Shown one piece after another: positions 7,996-15,565 of a stretch of 64,000 bases of DNA. The stretch lies in contig CAMTUJ010000002.1 of NCBI GenBank assembly GCA_947084925.1, positions 1 through 64,000 on the forward strand. Reading direction: 5' to 3'. The notes below the pieces were generated by a model that was not told where the DNA came from, made no database searches, and was given only the letters and a program-made list of their open reading frames with translations. How positions within the stretch are numbered: position 1 is the first letter of the stretch; every line of letters starts with the position of its first letter. Both the position numbers and the translations under genes were made by a program. Origin of the DNA: JAGPUQ01 sp947084925. Its GTDB lineage: Bacteria; Pseudomonadota; Gammaproteobacteria; Pseudomonadales; Porticoccaceae.

Positions 7996-9564
7996 TCAGT
8001 CGGCGGCCTCGGCCAGGGCCATGGGTGCTGCGACCGGCTTGGTGAGGGCTTGCCGGGCACAGCCGTAGAGCACCGCGGCGACGATCAGGTAGGCCAGGGC
8101 CACGGATGGGCTTTCGCCGATGCCGATGGCTTCGCCGTGCATGAAACCGAAGAAGGTCAGCACGCCGCCCACCGCCGCGAACCCGGCGGCTTTGCCGAAG
8201 GTACGGTCGATGATGCAGGCCGTGATGCCCGCCAGGATCAGGCTGCCCAGAATCGCTCCGCCACCCAGGACCTGCAGACCCTGGTACAGAACGCCGGTGC
8301 CGGCGAGCTTGTCCAGGCCCACGGCGGCGGCGTTGGTGCCGGCAGCGGCCAGCGAATTGTCGATCATCAGCTTGCCCCAGGCGGCCACCTGCGGCACCAG
8401 TGCCAGCATGATGGCCGGCGCATGGGCCTTGGGGGTTTCCTGGAACGCCTGGGCGCCGATCAGCATGCCGATGTAGAGCAGGATGGGCGAGATCGCCACC
8501 ACCGGAATCAGCGCCATCAGCACCGCCACGATGCCGAACCAGGACAGCACCAGCACCATCACGCCGGTGGCGGCCGAGTAGCCGATGCGCCCGCCGATGG
8601 CCTTCCAGCCCGGATGGCCGATGTAGACGGCATTGATGAAGGGATTGCCCAGCAGGCAGCCGATCAGGCTGACCACGCCGTCGGCGGTCACCACGCGGGT
8701 GGTGGGGAAGCGGTCGCCGCCAGCCTCGGCGCTTTCCACGTTGTCCATGGCCTCGACCAGGTCGTAGATACCAAAGGGAATGGCGGTGACCAGGATCACG
8801 GCCAGATATTCGAAACCGCCGAATACATGACCGAACGCCGGCAGCGGTACCGAAAAGCCGAAACCGGCGAAGGAGGCGCCGAGTTTGTCCAGACTCATGC
8901 CGCCGAAGTGGAAGCCAAAGGCCAGGCCACCCCAGGCGATCAGTGAGCCGACGGCGATCGCCACCAATCCCGCCGGAATGCCGCGCCAGTAGCGGACGCC
9001 ACCGAACCAGCTCGCCAGCAGGATGGCAAAGCACACGACGCCGATGATCGGGTCCATGTACATGTCGAGCGCGGGCTTGAGGGAGATGAACGCGATGGAC
9101 ACCCCGGCAAGTGCGCCGAGCAGTGCGGCGCGCGGGGTGATCTTCTTGATGTGGGGCGCGATGAAGCCGCCCGCCATCAGCACGAAACTCTGTACGAACA
9201 CCCAGGTGAGGCCGGCTTCCCAGCCCTTGATGGGATCGCCGGTCTGGGCCGAAATCGGCAGCATGATCACGAACACCACCACGAACATGTGCGGCACGCT
9301 GATGCCCGACGGCAGCGCGCAGACCGTATCGCGCCCTTCCTTTTTGGCGAGCTGGTACGCCAGCCAGGCGTAGTAGATCGTGGACAGGAACAGCATCAGG
9401 CCGGTGGCTGGCAGGATGCGCCCGAACACGATGTCGTCCGGCAGTTTCAGCACGTAGCGCAGCAGCGCGGTGAGGGTGAGCACGTTGACCAGGATATTGG
9501 TACCGAAGCCGAAGAAGGCGTTCCAGTCGCCGCTGGTCCAGAGTTTCGGGGTGGTGGTGTGCAT
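7996..9564 (-). CDS. NCS2-like purine/pyrimidine-type permease
   Basis: A 522-residue polytopic inner-membrane protein with about 12-14 hydrophobic segments. Features resemble the nucleobase:cation symporter-2/AzgA group: an N-terminal FFGFGTNILVN segment, ALPSGISVP, a GIYDLVEAMDNVESAEA segment, the LLGNPFINAVYIGHPG motif (where NCS2 proteins have the substrate-site NPG/QNxG region) and GEAIGIGESPSVALAYL near the end. NCS2 members carry uracil, xanthine, urate and similar ring or ureide compounds. Placed between two isochorismatase-type hydrolases and a Tsx-like pore, it probably imports biuret, triuret or cyanurate. I started it at the ATG at 9564; the longer frame upstream overlaps the preceding gene. 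Confidence 0.78.
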   Translation of the reverse strand: MHTTTPKLWTSGDWNAFFGFGTNILVNVLTLTALLRYVLKLPDDIVFGRILPATGLMLFLSTIYYAWLAYQLAKKEGRDTVCALPSGISVPHMFVVVFVIMLPISAQTGDPIKGWEAGLTWVFVQSFVLMAGGFIAPHIKKITPRAALLGALAGVSIAFISLKPALDMYMDPIIGVVCFAILLASWFGGVRYWRGIPAGLVAIAVGSLIAWGGLAFGFHFGGMSLDKLGASFAGFGFSVPLPAFGHVFGGFEYLAVILVTAIPFGIYDLVEAMDNVESAEAGGDRFPTTRVVTADGVVSLIGCLLGNPFINAVYIGHPGWKAIGGRIGYSAATGVMVLVLSWFGIVAVLMALIPVVAISPILLYIGMLIGAQAFQETPKAHAPAIMLALVPQVAAWGKLMIDNSLAAAGTNAAAVGLDKLAGTGVLYQGLQVLGGGAILGSLILAGITACIIDRTFGKAAGFAAVGGVLTFFGFMHGEAIGIGESPSVALAYLIVAAVLYGCARQALTKPVAAPMALAEAAD

Positions 9565-9599
9565 GGCAGGCAGCCTCGCGGATGGGTGGGGCGGGGGTA

Positions 9600-10298
9600 T
9601 CAGGCGTTGGCCTGGGTCAGGACGGAGCAGACGGCCGCCGAGTCGGCGACCCAGCCTAAAATGCCGCCCTGGGCGACTATCATCTCGAGCGCCACGCGGT
9701 GAAATTCCGGGAAATAGGAGGCCACGGCGTCGCTCACCACCAGGCACTCGTACCCGCGGTCGTTCCCCTCGCGCGTGGTGGCGTGCACGCATACCTCGGT
9801 GGTGACACCGGCGACGATCAGCGTGTGGATGCCGTGGTTGGCGAGGATCAGCGCCAGATCGGTGTTGTAGAACGCACCCTTGCCGGGCTTGTCGAGCACC
9901 GGTTCGCCGGGCGCGGGCGCCAGCTCGGGGATGATGTCATGGCCGTGTTCGCCGTGGATCAGGATGCGGCCCATGGGACCGTGATCGCCGATCCGGAGCG
10001 GCCCCTTGCCGCGCGCCAGTTTGGCGGGGTGCGCGTCCGCAAGGTCCGGCCCGTGACCCTCGCGGGTGTGGATGATCAGCAGCCCCGCGTTGCGGGCCGC
10101 GGCCAGCAGGCGCTGGCACGGGGCAACGGCGCCGCGCAGCAGCGCCACGTCGTTGCCCAGCATGGCGCCAAAGCCGCCGGGTTCGAGAAAATCGCGCTGC
10201 ATGTCGATCAGGATCAACGCCGTCGTCGCCAGCCTGAGATGCAGCGGGTAGGGCGTCGCGGGGATCTCGACCAGCGCGGGGGTCAGATCGGAAGCCAT
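9600..10298 (-). CDS. Isochorismatase-like hydrolase, candidate triuret hydrolase
   Basis: A 232-residue cysteine hydrolase related to, but distinct from, the biuret hydrolase in the same operon. Triad residues are Asp32 (ILIDMQRDF), Lys137 (VLDKPGKGAF) and Cys170 (TTEVCVHAT). It shares HTREGH, GEHGHDIIPELAP and REGNDRGYECL with BiuH but lacks the DADPYPWPF start and the GYVDAMGYD loop, and has AVASYFPEFH in place of CCGATDHGN. Triuret hydrolase (TrtA), which feeds biuret into BiuH, is a known family member found beside biuret genes, so it is the leading candidate. I prefer the ATG at 10298, because the earlier ATG at 10322 lies inside a candidate operator. Confidence 0.7.
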   Translation of the reverse strand: MASDLTPALVEIPATPYPLHLRLATTALILIDMQRDFLEPGGFGAMLGNDVALLRGAVAPCQRLLAAARNAGLLIIHTREGHGPDLADAHPAKLARGKGPLRIGDHGPMGRILIHGEHGHDIIPELAPAPGEPVLDKPGKGAFYNTDLALILANHGIHTLIVAGVTTEVCVHATTREGNDRGYECLVVSDAVASYFPEFHRVALEMIVAQGGILGWVADSAAVCSVLTQANA

Positions 10299-10316
10299 TG
10301 CAGTCGTCCGGGCATG

Positions 10317-10326
10317 TTGCATACAT
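10317..10326. promoter_or_regulatory. Candidate GntR operator at the start of the biuret/triuret operon
   Basis: TTGCATACAT, identical (in reverse) to the site before the channel gene and close to the perfect palindrome at 10457-10466. It lies 19 bases upstream of the preferred start of the first operon gene. Confidence 0.5.
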
Positions 10327-10456
10327 CAAAGCATTCAACTTGCGTGCCAAGGAGCGCATCGCTCGCAGGTGCCTGAAAATTCTGTAGGCGGGCCTCGGGA
10401 ACCGGACTTCGCGAGCAACAGATGCGAACTCGGGCGCACCACTTTGGGCCGATTTG

Positions 10457-10466
10457 TTGTATACAA
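10457..10466. promoter_or_regulatory. Palindromic operator TTGTATACAA before the GntR gene
   Basis: A perfect 10-bp palindrome 33 bases ahead of the regulator start codon. FCD-subgroup GntR proteins commonly bind TNGTNNNACNA-type palindromes; this site fits. Together with the site at 10317 it suggests autoregulation and control of the divergent operon. Confidence 0.62.
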
Positions 10467-10498
10467 TGGTGCGTATCGAGAGTCGGATGGGGCATCGG

Positions 10499-11185
10499 AT
10501 GTCGTCAACCACCAAGGCCACGCCTGCGGATATTTATCGGCAACTGAAGGATCTGATCCTGAGTTTTGTCTTCTATCCCGGCGTTCGGGTGACGGAAAAC
10601 GAACTGGCCGACCGCTTTCACGTCAGCCGCACGCCGGTGCGGGAGGCGCTCCAGCGCCTGGCGGCCGAGGGCTATGTGACGATCCTGCCCAAGCAGGGCT
10701 GCTTCGTACGCGATATCGACATCGATGAGATCAATCACTACTACGATGTCCGCATCGGGTTGGAGATGCTGGCACTGGAACTCGCTTGTCAGACGATGTC
10801 CGACAGCCAGCTCAAAAAGCTGGCCGCCGCCTGGGATCCCAAGCAGGTGCCCAGCAAGCCGCCGACGGTAGCGGCCATGGTGGCGCGCGACGAAAGTTTT
10901 CACCTGGCGCTGGCGGCAGGCACCGGGAATGCAGTGCTCGCCGGCTACCTGAAGGATGTCAACGATCACATCCATATCGTGCGGCGGCTGGATTTCACCG
11001 ATCCAACACGCATCGAACAGACTTACCGGGAGCATCATGAGGTGGTGCAACGTCTGCTGGCGCGGGATGTGGATGGCGCCAAGCAGCTGCTGCAGCGCCA
11101 TATCCGCAAGAGTGCGGAGGTCGCCAAGGCCATCACGCTTACCCAGCTCGCCCAGCAGCGTATCCTCGCCCAAGCGAAACGATAA
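10499..11185 (+). CDS. GntR-family transcriptional regulator, FCD subgroup
   Basis: A 228-residue DNA-binding regulator. Residues about 8-75 form the winged helix (YRQLKDLILSFVF, ENELADRFHVSRTPVREALQRLAAEGYV); residues about 85-220 form the all-helical FCD ligand domain with DESFHLALAAGTGN and EHHEVVQRLLARD, whose His residues would bind a metal near the effector site. It is divergent from the biuret/triuret operon, and similar palindromes lie in both promoters, so it most likely controls that operon in response to a pathway intermediate. I chose the ATG at 10499 because the palindrome sits just upstream; ATG 10487 is possible. Confidence 0.88.
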   Translation: MSSTTKATPADIYRQLKDLILSFVFYPGVRVTENELADRFHVSRTPVREALQRLAAEGYVTILPKQGCFVRDIDIDEINHYYDVRIGLEMLALELACQTMSDSQLKKLAAAWDPKQVPSKPPTVAAMVARDESFHLALAAGTGNAVLAGYLKDVNDHIHIVRRLDFTDPTRIEQTYREHHEVVQRLLARDVDGAKQLLQRHIRKSAEVAKAITLTQLAQQRILAQAKR

Positions 11186-11202
11186 GCTGCGGTGCGGGTG
11201 AT

Positions 11203-11223
11203 CGGTCCCCCACCGGGGGACCG
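11203..11223. terminator. Hairpin between convergent genes
   Basis: A perfect 9-bp stem (11203-11211 with 11215-11223, loop ACC) lies between the end of the GntR gene and the end of ubiX. It has no T tract, so it may be a Rho-assisted or bidirectional end signal. Confidence 0.5.
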
Positions 11224-11225
11224 TC

Positions 11226-11810
11226 TCAGGCTTCCCCCAGCCCGCGCCAGCGCTGTATCAAATCCGCCGCGAGTTCTCCCAGACCGAGGTGATCGAGCGC
11301 GCGCCCGACCGTATGGTTGACGATATCCTCGATGCCGGCGGGCGCGGAGTAGAACGCCGGCACCGGCGGTGCCACCACCGCGCCCATCTCGGTGACTGCC
11401 GTCATGTTGCGCAAATGGGCGAGGGTGAGCGGCGTCTCGCGGGTCAGCAGCACCAGCCGGCGCCGCTCCTTCAATGTCACATCGGCGGCGCGGGTGACGA
11501 GATTGCCGCCCAGGCCATGGGCGATGCCGGCCAGCGTGTTCATCGAGCAGGGCGCGATCACCATCCCGGCGGTGACAAAGGAGCCGCTGGCGATGGTCGC
11601 GCCGATCTCCCGGTAGCCGTGACTGACCGTCGCCAGCGCCTTCACCGCCGCCGGCTCCATGCCCAGTTCCTGCTGGAGGGTGGCGGCACCGGCCGGGGAC
11701 AGCACCAGATGGGTTTCGACTTCGGGCAGGTCGCGCAGCACCTGCAACAGGCGCACACCGTAGATGGCACCGGAGGCGCCGGTGATGGCGACGATCAGCG
11801 GTTTCGGCAT
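11226..11810 (-). CDS. ubiX: Flavin prenyltransferase UbiX
   Basis: A 194-residue flavoprotein that attaches a dimethylallyl group to FMN, making the prenylated-FMN cofactor of UbiD-type decarboxylases. Recognisable segments are the FMN loop ITGASGAIYG (residues about 9-18), the APCSMNTLAGIAHGLGGNLVTRAADV region and ERRRLVLLTRETPLTLAHLRNM, which holds the residues contacting prenyl phosphate. Length is normal for the family. No ubiD partner lies in this window, so it may serve ubiquinone synthesis or an aromatic (de)carboxylase elsewhere. Confidence 0.93.
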   Translation of the reverse strand: MPKPLIVAITGASGAIYGVRLLQVLRDLPEVETHLVLSPAGAATLQQELGMEPAAVKALATVSHGYREIGATIASGSFVTAGMVIAPCSMNTLAGIAHGLGGNLVTRAADVTLKERRRLVLLTRETPLTLAHLRNMTAVTEMGAVVAPPVPAFYSAPAGIEDIVNHTVGRALDHLGLGELAADLIQRWRGLGEA

Positions 11811-11872
11811 GGGGGTCCCCGACTCGCGTTACCGACCGTCATTGTACGGGGCGAGGGTCCGGGCGGCGGTGT

Positions 11873-13003
11873 TCAACGCGCCGCAAAGTTCGGCAGTACG
11901 CGGCGCGCGAACAGGTCGATGCTGTGCAGCAACTTGTCCGGCGCCAGGATGCCCTGGGGAATCAGCAGGAAGATTTCATCGAGGGGGATCGCCTTGCCCA
12001 CGGCTTCGATGCGCCGGTTCAGGGTGTCGGGGCTGCCCACCAGCAGCTCGGGCACGCCCTGTCCGAAGGGCTTCATCCACTGATCCCACAGCCAGGCCAT
12101 CTCGGCGTACCACTCCCGCGCCTGGGCGTCGGTCTCGGCGCACACCATGATGCCGCCCCAGCAGGCCTGCTCGCCGGGCCGGTAGGCGATGTCGAGACGG
12201 TCGGCCTCCGCGCCCCATTCCTTCCACAGCAGTTGCAGAAAATCGAGATCGTCGGCCAGCACGATGGGGCGGCCCTTGTGGCGCGCCCAGAACTTGGCCG
12301 AACGCAGGCTGTGGGAGAAACCGCCGTAGAGCGGAATCTTGGCTTGCAGCGGTCGCGGCGCGATGCCGATCTGCTCGACCAGCATGTCTTCGGTGACGCC
12401 CCGGCCGTAGCGGGAATACACCGGGTGCGGGTGGGGATTGCGAAATCCCGGCGGCGGGAACTGCCAGTATTTGCCGCGATGGCTGAAGGTGTCCTCGCGC
12501 AGCGCTTTCAGCACCACGTCGACGAATTCGGCGAAGTATTCGCGATTGTCCTCGTCGGCGGCGGAGCCTTTGTTCCAGGGGCCGACCGCGGTCAGTTGCG
12601 GCTGGATCTTGAAGTTTTCCAGCCAGCGCGCCTGATAGCCGCGCACCAGACCGACGCCCAGGCGTCCGCCCAGCATGCAGTCGAGGGTGGCGATTTTTTC
12701 GGCGGTGACCAGCGGATTGTTGGTGGTGGAGACGAAACCGCACGGAATGATGCGCAGCTTTTCGCTGTGGCGGCCCAGCCACATGGCCATCAGGCCGGGG
12801 TCGTTGGCGGCCTCGAAGCCCTCGATCTGGAGATGGTGCTCGGGGTGGCCGAAACCGAAGTAACCGGAGCGGTCGGCCAGCCGCGCGAGCTCGGCGATTT
12901 CCGCCAGCATCCGGCAGTAGCGCGTCGGGTCCTTGCCCGCCATGCCGGCTTCCAGCTCGGCGCGGCGACCCACGGTCCCGTACATGAACAGATTGAATTT
13001 CAT
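11873..13003 (-). CDS. LLM-class flavin-dependent oxidoreductase
   Basis: A 376-residue bacterial-luciferase-like TIM-barrel enzyme that would use reduced FMN (or F420). Typical elements are the MKFNLFMYG first strand, FGFGHPEHHL near residue 55-64 (equivalent to the NEHH loop), TNNPLVTAEKIATLDCMLGGRLGVGLVRGY, and a C-terminal GSPDTLNRRIEAVG. Downstream on the same strand lies ubiX; upstream lie an AcuI-like reductase and a flavin reductase that could supply reduced flavin. The substrate is not evident. A GAGGGG site precedes the ATG. Confidence 0.85.
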   Translation of the reverse strand: MKFNLFMYGTVGRRAELEAGMAGKDPTRYCRMLAEIAELARLADRSGYFGFGHPEHHLQIEGFEAANDPGLMAMWLGRHSEKLRIIPCGFVSTTNNPLVTAEKIATLDCMLGGRLGVGLVRGYQARWLENFKIQPQLTAVGPWNKGSAADEDNREYFAEFVDVVLKALREDTFSHRGKYWQFPPPGFRNPHPHPVYSRYGRGVTEDMLVEQIGIAPRPLQAKIPLYGGFSHSLRSAKFWARHKGRPIVLADDLDFLQLLWKEWGAEADRLDIAYRPGEQACWGGIMVCAETDAQAREWYAEMAWLWDQWMKPFGQGVPELLVGSPDTLNRRIEAVGKAIPLDEIFLLIPQGILAPDKLLHSIDLFARRVLPNFAAR

Positions 13004-13090
13004 CGGCGGCGCCCCTCTGTCAGGTTTTTTTATCGCCGCCGATGATAGGGGCGCCCCGGCACGGGCGCCAGCCGCGCTTTGGCGGAGCGG

Positions 13091-14089
13091 TCAGCGATTG
13101 ACGTCGATCACCACGCGGCCCTTGATCGCGCCGGCCAGAATCGCGCGTCCGAGCTCCGGTACCCGTGCCAACGGCTCCACTGCATAGATCGCGCGCAGCA
13201 GATCGCGGTCCACCAGCTTTGCGAGTTCGTCCCAGGCGCGCTGGCGGCGCGGTTGCGCGGCCATCACAGAGTCGATGCCGCGCAAGGTCACGCCGCGCAG
13301 GATGAAGGGCATTACCGAGCCGGGCAGCCCGGCGCCGCCGGCGAGTCCGCAGGCGGTGACGATGCCCTCGTAGCGGGTCTGGGCGATGACGCTGGCGAGC
13401 GTGTTCGCGCCCACCGTATCCACCGCTGCCGCCCAGCGTTCGGCTTCCAGGGGCGCGGCGTCGCGGGCCAGGTCCGCGCGCGGGATGATCTCGCTGGCGC
13501 CGAGCTGTTCCAGCAAGGCGCGCGCCTCTTCAACCCGGACGGTGACGGCGGTGACCTGGTAGCCCAGCTTGGCCAGCAGCATGATCGCCACGGTGCCGAC
13601 ACCGCCGGCGGCACCGGTGACCACCACCGGGCCCGCCTCGGGCTTCACGCCCCAGTCGCGGATCGCCTGCACGCACAGCATCGCGGTGTAGCCCGCGGTG
13701 CCGATCGCCATGGCCTCCTCGAGGCTGAAGGCGTCCGGCACCCGCACCAGCCACTCGGGCTTGAGCTTCTGGCGCTGCGCATAGCCGCCCCAGAAGCGTT
13801 CCGACAGACCGTAACCGTTGACCAGCACGCGGTCGCCGGGCTGGAAGCGGCTGTCGCGGGATGTCGCCACCGTGCCGGCGAGGTCGATGCCGGCCACCAT
13901 GGGAAATTTGCGCACGATGGGCGAGGCGCCGGTGACGGCGAGGCCATCCTTGTAGTTGACGGTGGAATACGCGACATCCACCAGCACGTCTTCGTCGGGC
14001 AGGTCGGCCAGTGTCAGGCGCTTGATGGTGGCGCTGACGCTCTTGTCTTCGTTGCGGTCGAGCACCAGGGCATTGAAGGTGTCGCTCAT
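13091..14089 (-). CDS. acuI: Acryloyl-CoA reductase / YhdH-type quinone oxidoreductase
   Basis: A 332-residue member of the zinc-free MDR family (YhdH/AcuI). It has an N-terminal GroES-like domain (VAYSTVNYKDGLAVTG, then GIDLAGTV) and an NADPH-binding Rossmann domain with VVVTGAAGGVGTVAIMLLAKLGYQV. Members reduce acryloyl-CoA to propionyl-CoA or act on small enones. I chose the ATG at 14089, as the upstream extension begins at a GTG inside the next gene. It probably belongs with the flanking flavin genes. The substrate in this organism is uncertain, and the symbol reflects the best family match. Confidence 0.75.
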   Translation of the reverse strand: MSDTFNALVLDRNEDKSVSATIKRLTLADLPDEDVLVDVAYSTVNYKDGLAVTGASPIVRKFPMVAGIDLAGTVATSRDSRFQPGDRVLVNGYGLSERFWGGYAQRQKLKPEWLVRVPDAFSLEEAMAIGTAGYTAMLCVQAIRDWGVKPEAGPVVVTGAAGGVGTVAIMLLAKLGYQVTAVTVRVEEARALLEQLGASEIIPRADLARDAAPLEAERWAAAVDTVGANTLASVIAQTRYEGIVTACGLAGGAGLPGSVMPFILRGVTLRGIDSVMAAQPRRQRAWDELAKLVDRDLLRAIYAVEPLARVPELGRAILAGAIKGRVVIDVNR

Positions 14090-14151
14090 TGCCGAGTCTC
14101 CGGGCTGTGCGGTCGTGGATTGTGGTTCATGGACGGAATTGGGCGGATCGG

Positions 14152-14628
14152 TCAGACGACGATTTTCGCGTACTTGCCTTTGTAGAAGCCCAGGGGTTCG
14201 CACTCCTGCACACTCATCTCATGGACCCTGCCCACGACGATGATGTGGTCGCCACCTTCGTAGAGGTTCTCGGTCGAACATTCGAAGCGCACGCTGAAGT
14301 CAGCCAGCAGGGGCGCGCCCTGGACGCTCTCGTACCACTGCAGGTTGGCGAACTTGTCGGCTTCCTTGGTGGCAAACAGGCGGCTGATGTTTTCCTGGCC
14401 CGCGTGGAGGATGTGGATGGCGAAGTGTTTCGCCTTCATGAACGCGTTGTAGCAGTTGGCGGTCTTGGCGACGCTCCACAGTACCAGCGGTGGATCCAGG
14501 GATACCGAGGAGAAGCTGTTGGCGGTGGCGCCGACCGGTTTACCGTCGACATCCTTGGCGGTGACGACGGTGATGCCGGTGGGGAAGGCACCCAGCGCGT
14601 CCCGGAATTGGCGTTGGTCAAGACTCAT
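14152..14628 (-). CDS. Flavin reductase domain protein (FMN-binding split barrel)
   Basis: A 158-residue protein with the flavin-reductase fold: FRDALGAFPTGITVVTA at residues 7-23, GATANSFSSVSLDPPLVLWSV in the FMN-binding strand region, FAIHILHAGQENISRLF and a C-terminal HIIVVGRVHEM. Such enzymes make free reduced FMN or FAD with NAD(P)H for two-component monooxygenases (HpaC, NtaB types). LLM proteins nearby are natural partners. GAGAGGGGA precedes the ATG at 14628; a second in-frame ATG lies six codons upstream. Confidence 0.87.
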   Translation of the reverse strand: MSLDQRQFRDALGAFPTGITVVTAKDVDGKPVGATANSFSSVSLDPPLVLWSVAKTANCYNAFMKAKHFAIHILHAGQENISRLFATKEADKFANLQWYESVQGAPLLADFSVRFECSTENLYEGGDHIIVVGRVHEMSVQECEPLGFYKGKYAKIVV

Positions 14629-14746
14629 GACGGTGTCCCCTCTCAAACGGAGTGTTGAATGAATTCGATGTCGAGCGCGATGCCCATGCCGGCCGGAACC
14701 GGTCGGCAGCGATGCTGCTCGCCCTGGAGGCGGGCCAATTTAGCAC

Positions 14747-14777
14747 AGCGCCCGCGGGTGCCGCACCCGCGGGCGCT
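14747..14777. terminator. Perfect 14-bp inverted repeat after the GST gene
   Basis: Bases 14747-14760 and 14764-14777 are perfect inverted copies with a 3-base loop, all but the outermost pairs GC-rich. It starts three bases past the GST stop (14781). No T tract follows on either strand, so termination would have to be atypical; mRNA 3' end protection is an alternative. Confidence 0.5.
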
Positions 14778-14780
14778 GGC

Positions 14781-15416
14781 TCAGCGGTTGGCCTGTACCG
14801 CCGGGCGCGCCGATACCCGGTCGTACCAGGCCTTGAGGTTGACACACTCGGCGGGAATTTCCGCCTTGATCCACTTGGCGAAGTCGCAGGTGACCAGCGT
14901 GGTGATGTCCGCGACGGAATAGAAGTCGCCGGCGACATACGCGCGGCCGGTCAGTCGCTGCTCGAAGTCCGCGAAAAAATTCCCGACCCGGGCACGGCCG
15001 CGCTCGGCCAGTTCCGCCGATTGCGGATAGGAATGCGGCCCCACCACGGCGCGATCCGCGAAGCCCTTGGCGGTGTTGCGGAACACTTCGGCCACCGCGA
15101 GCAGGCCATTCATGAAAGCGAGGTGATCCCACATCTCGCACAGGGCTTTCTCGGTCGGGGTGCTGCCCAGCAGCGCGGGCTCGGGATGAATCTCCTCGAA
15201 GTAGCGGCAGATGGCGCGAATCTGGCTGATGCAGGTGCCGTCGTCCAGCTCCAGCATGGGGATGTCGCAGGCTGGATTCTTGGCGCGGTACTCGGGTCGC
15301 AGTTGTTCGCCTTTCATCAGATCGACGGGAATGCGTTCCACCGCAATGCCTTTCTCCGCCAGAAAAATGTTCACGCGACGGGGATTGGGTGCCTGGGGGT
15401 AGTCGTAGAGTTTCAT
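14781..15416 (-). CDS. Glutathione S-transferase family protein
   Basis: A 211-residue cytosolic GST. The thioredoxin-like N-domain spans residues 1-80, with KLYDYPQAPNPRRVNIFLAEKG, the cis-Pro CDIPMLELDDG and the gamma-glutamyl-binding CISQIRAICRYFEE. The C-terminal helical domain has the capping motif FYSVADITTLVTCDFAKW. Family members conjugate or reductively dehalogenate electrophiles, or act as isomerases. It reads towards the flavin reductase but an inverted repeat lies between them. The substrate is not evident. Confidence 0.88.
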   Translation of the reverse strand: MKLYDYPQAPNPRRVNIFLAEKGIAVERIPVDLMKGEQLRPEYRAKNPACDIPMLELDDGTCISQIRAICRYFEEIHPEPALLGSTPTEKALCEMWDHLAFMNGLLAVAEVFRNTAKGFADRAVVGPHSYPQSAELAERGRARVGNFFADFEQRLTGRAYVAGDFYSVADITTLVTCDFAKWIKAEIPAECVNLKAWYDRVSARPAVQANR

Positions 15417-15565
15417 GTCTTATTATCCTTGCCGGGGTGGGATGCGCGCAGCGCCGCAAGCGGCGTTGCCTTCGGGTGTCGCTTTGCCGCATGGTAGCAG
15501 CGGCCTCCTGTCCAGACCACGGGGCAGACCATGGAGTAAACCGTGACCCGAGTTCCGAGCAGACC

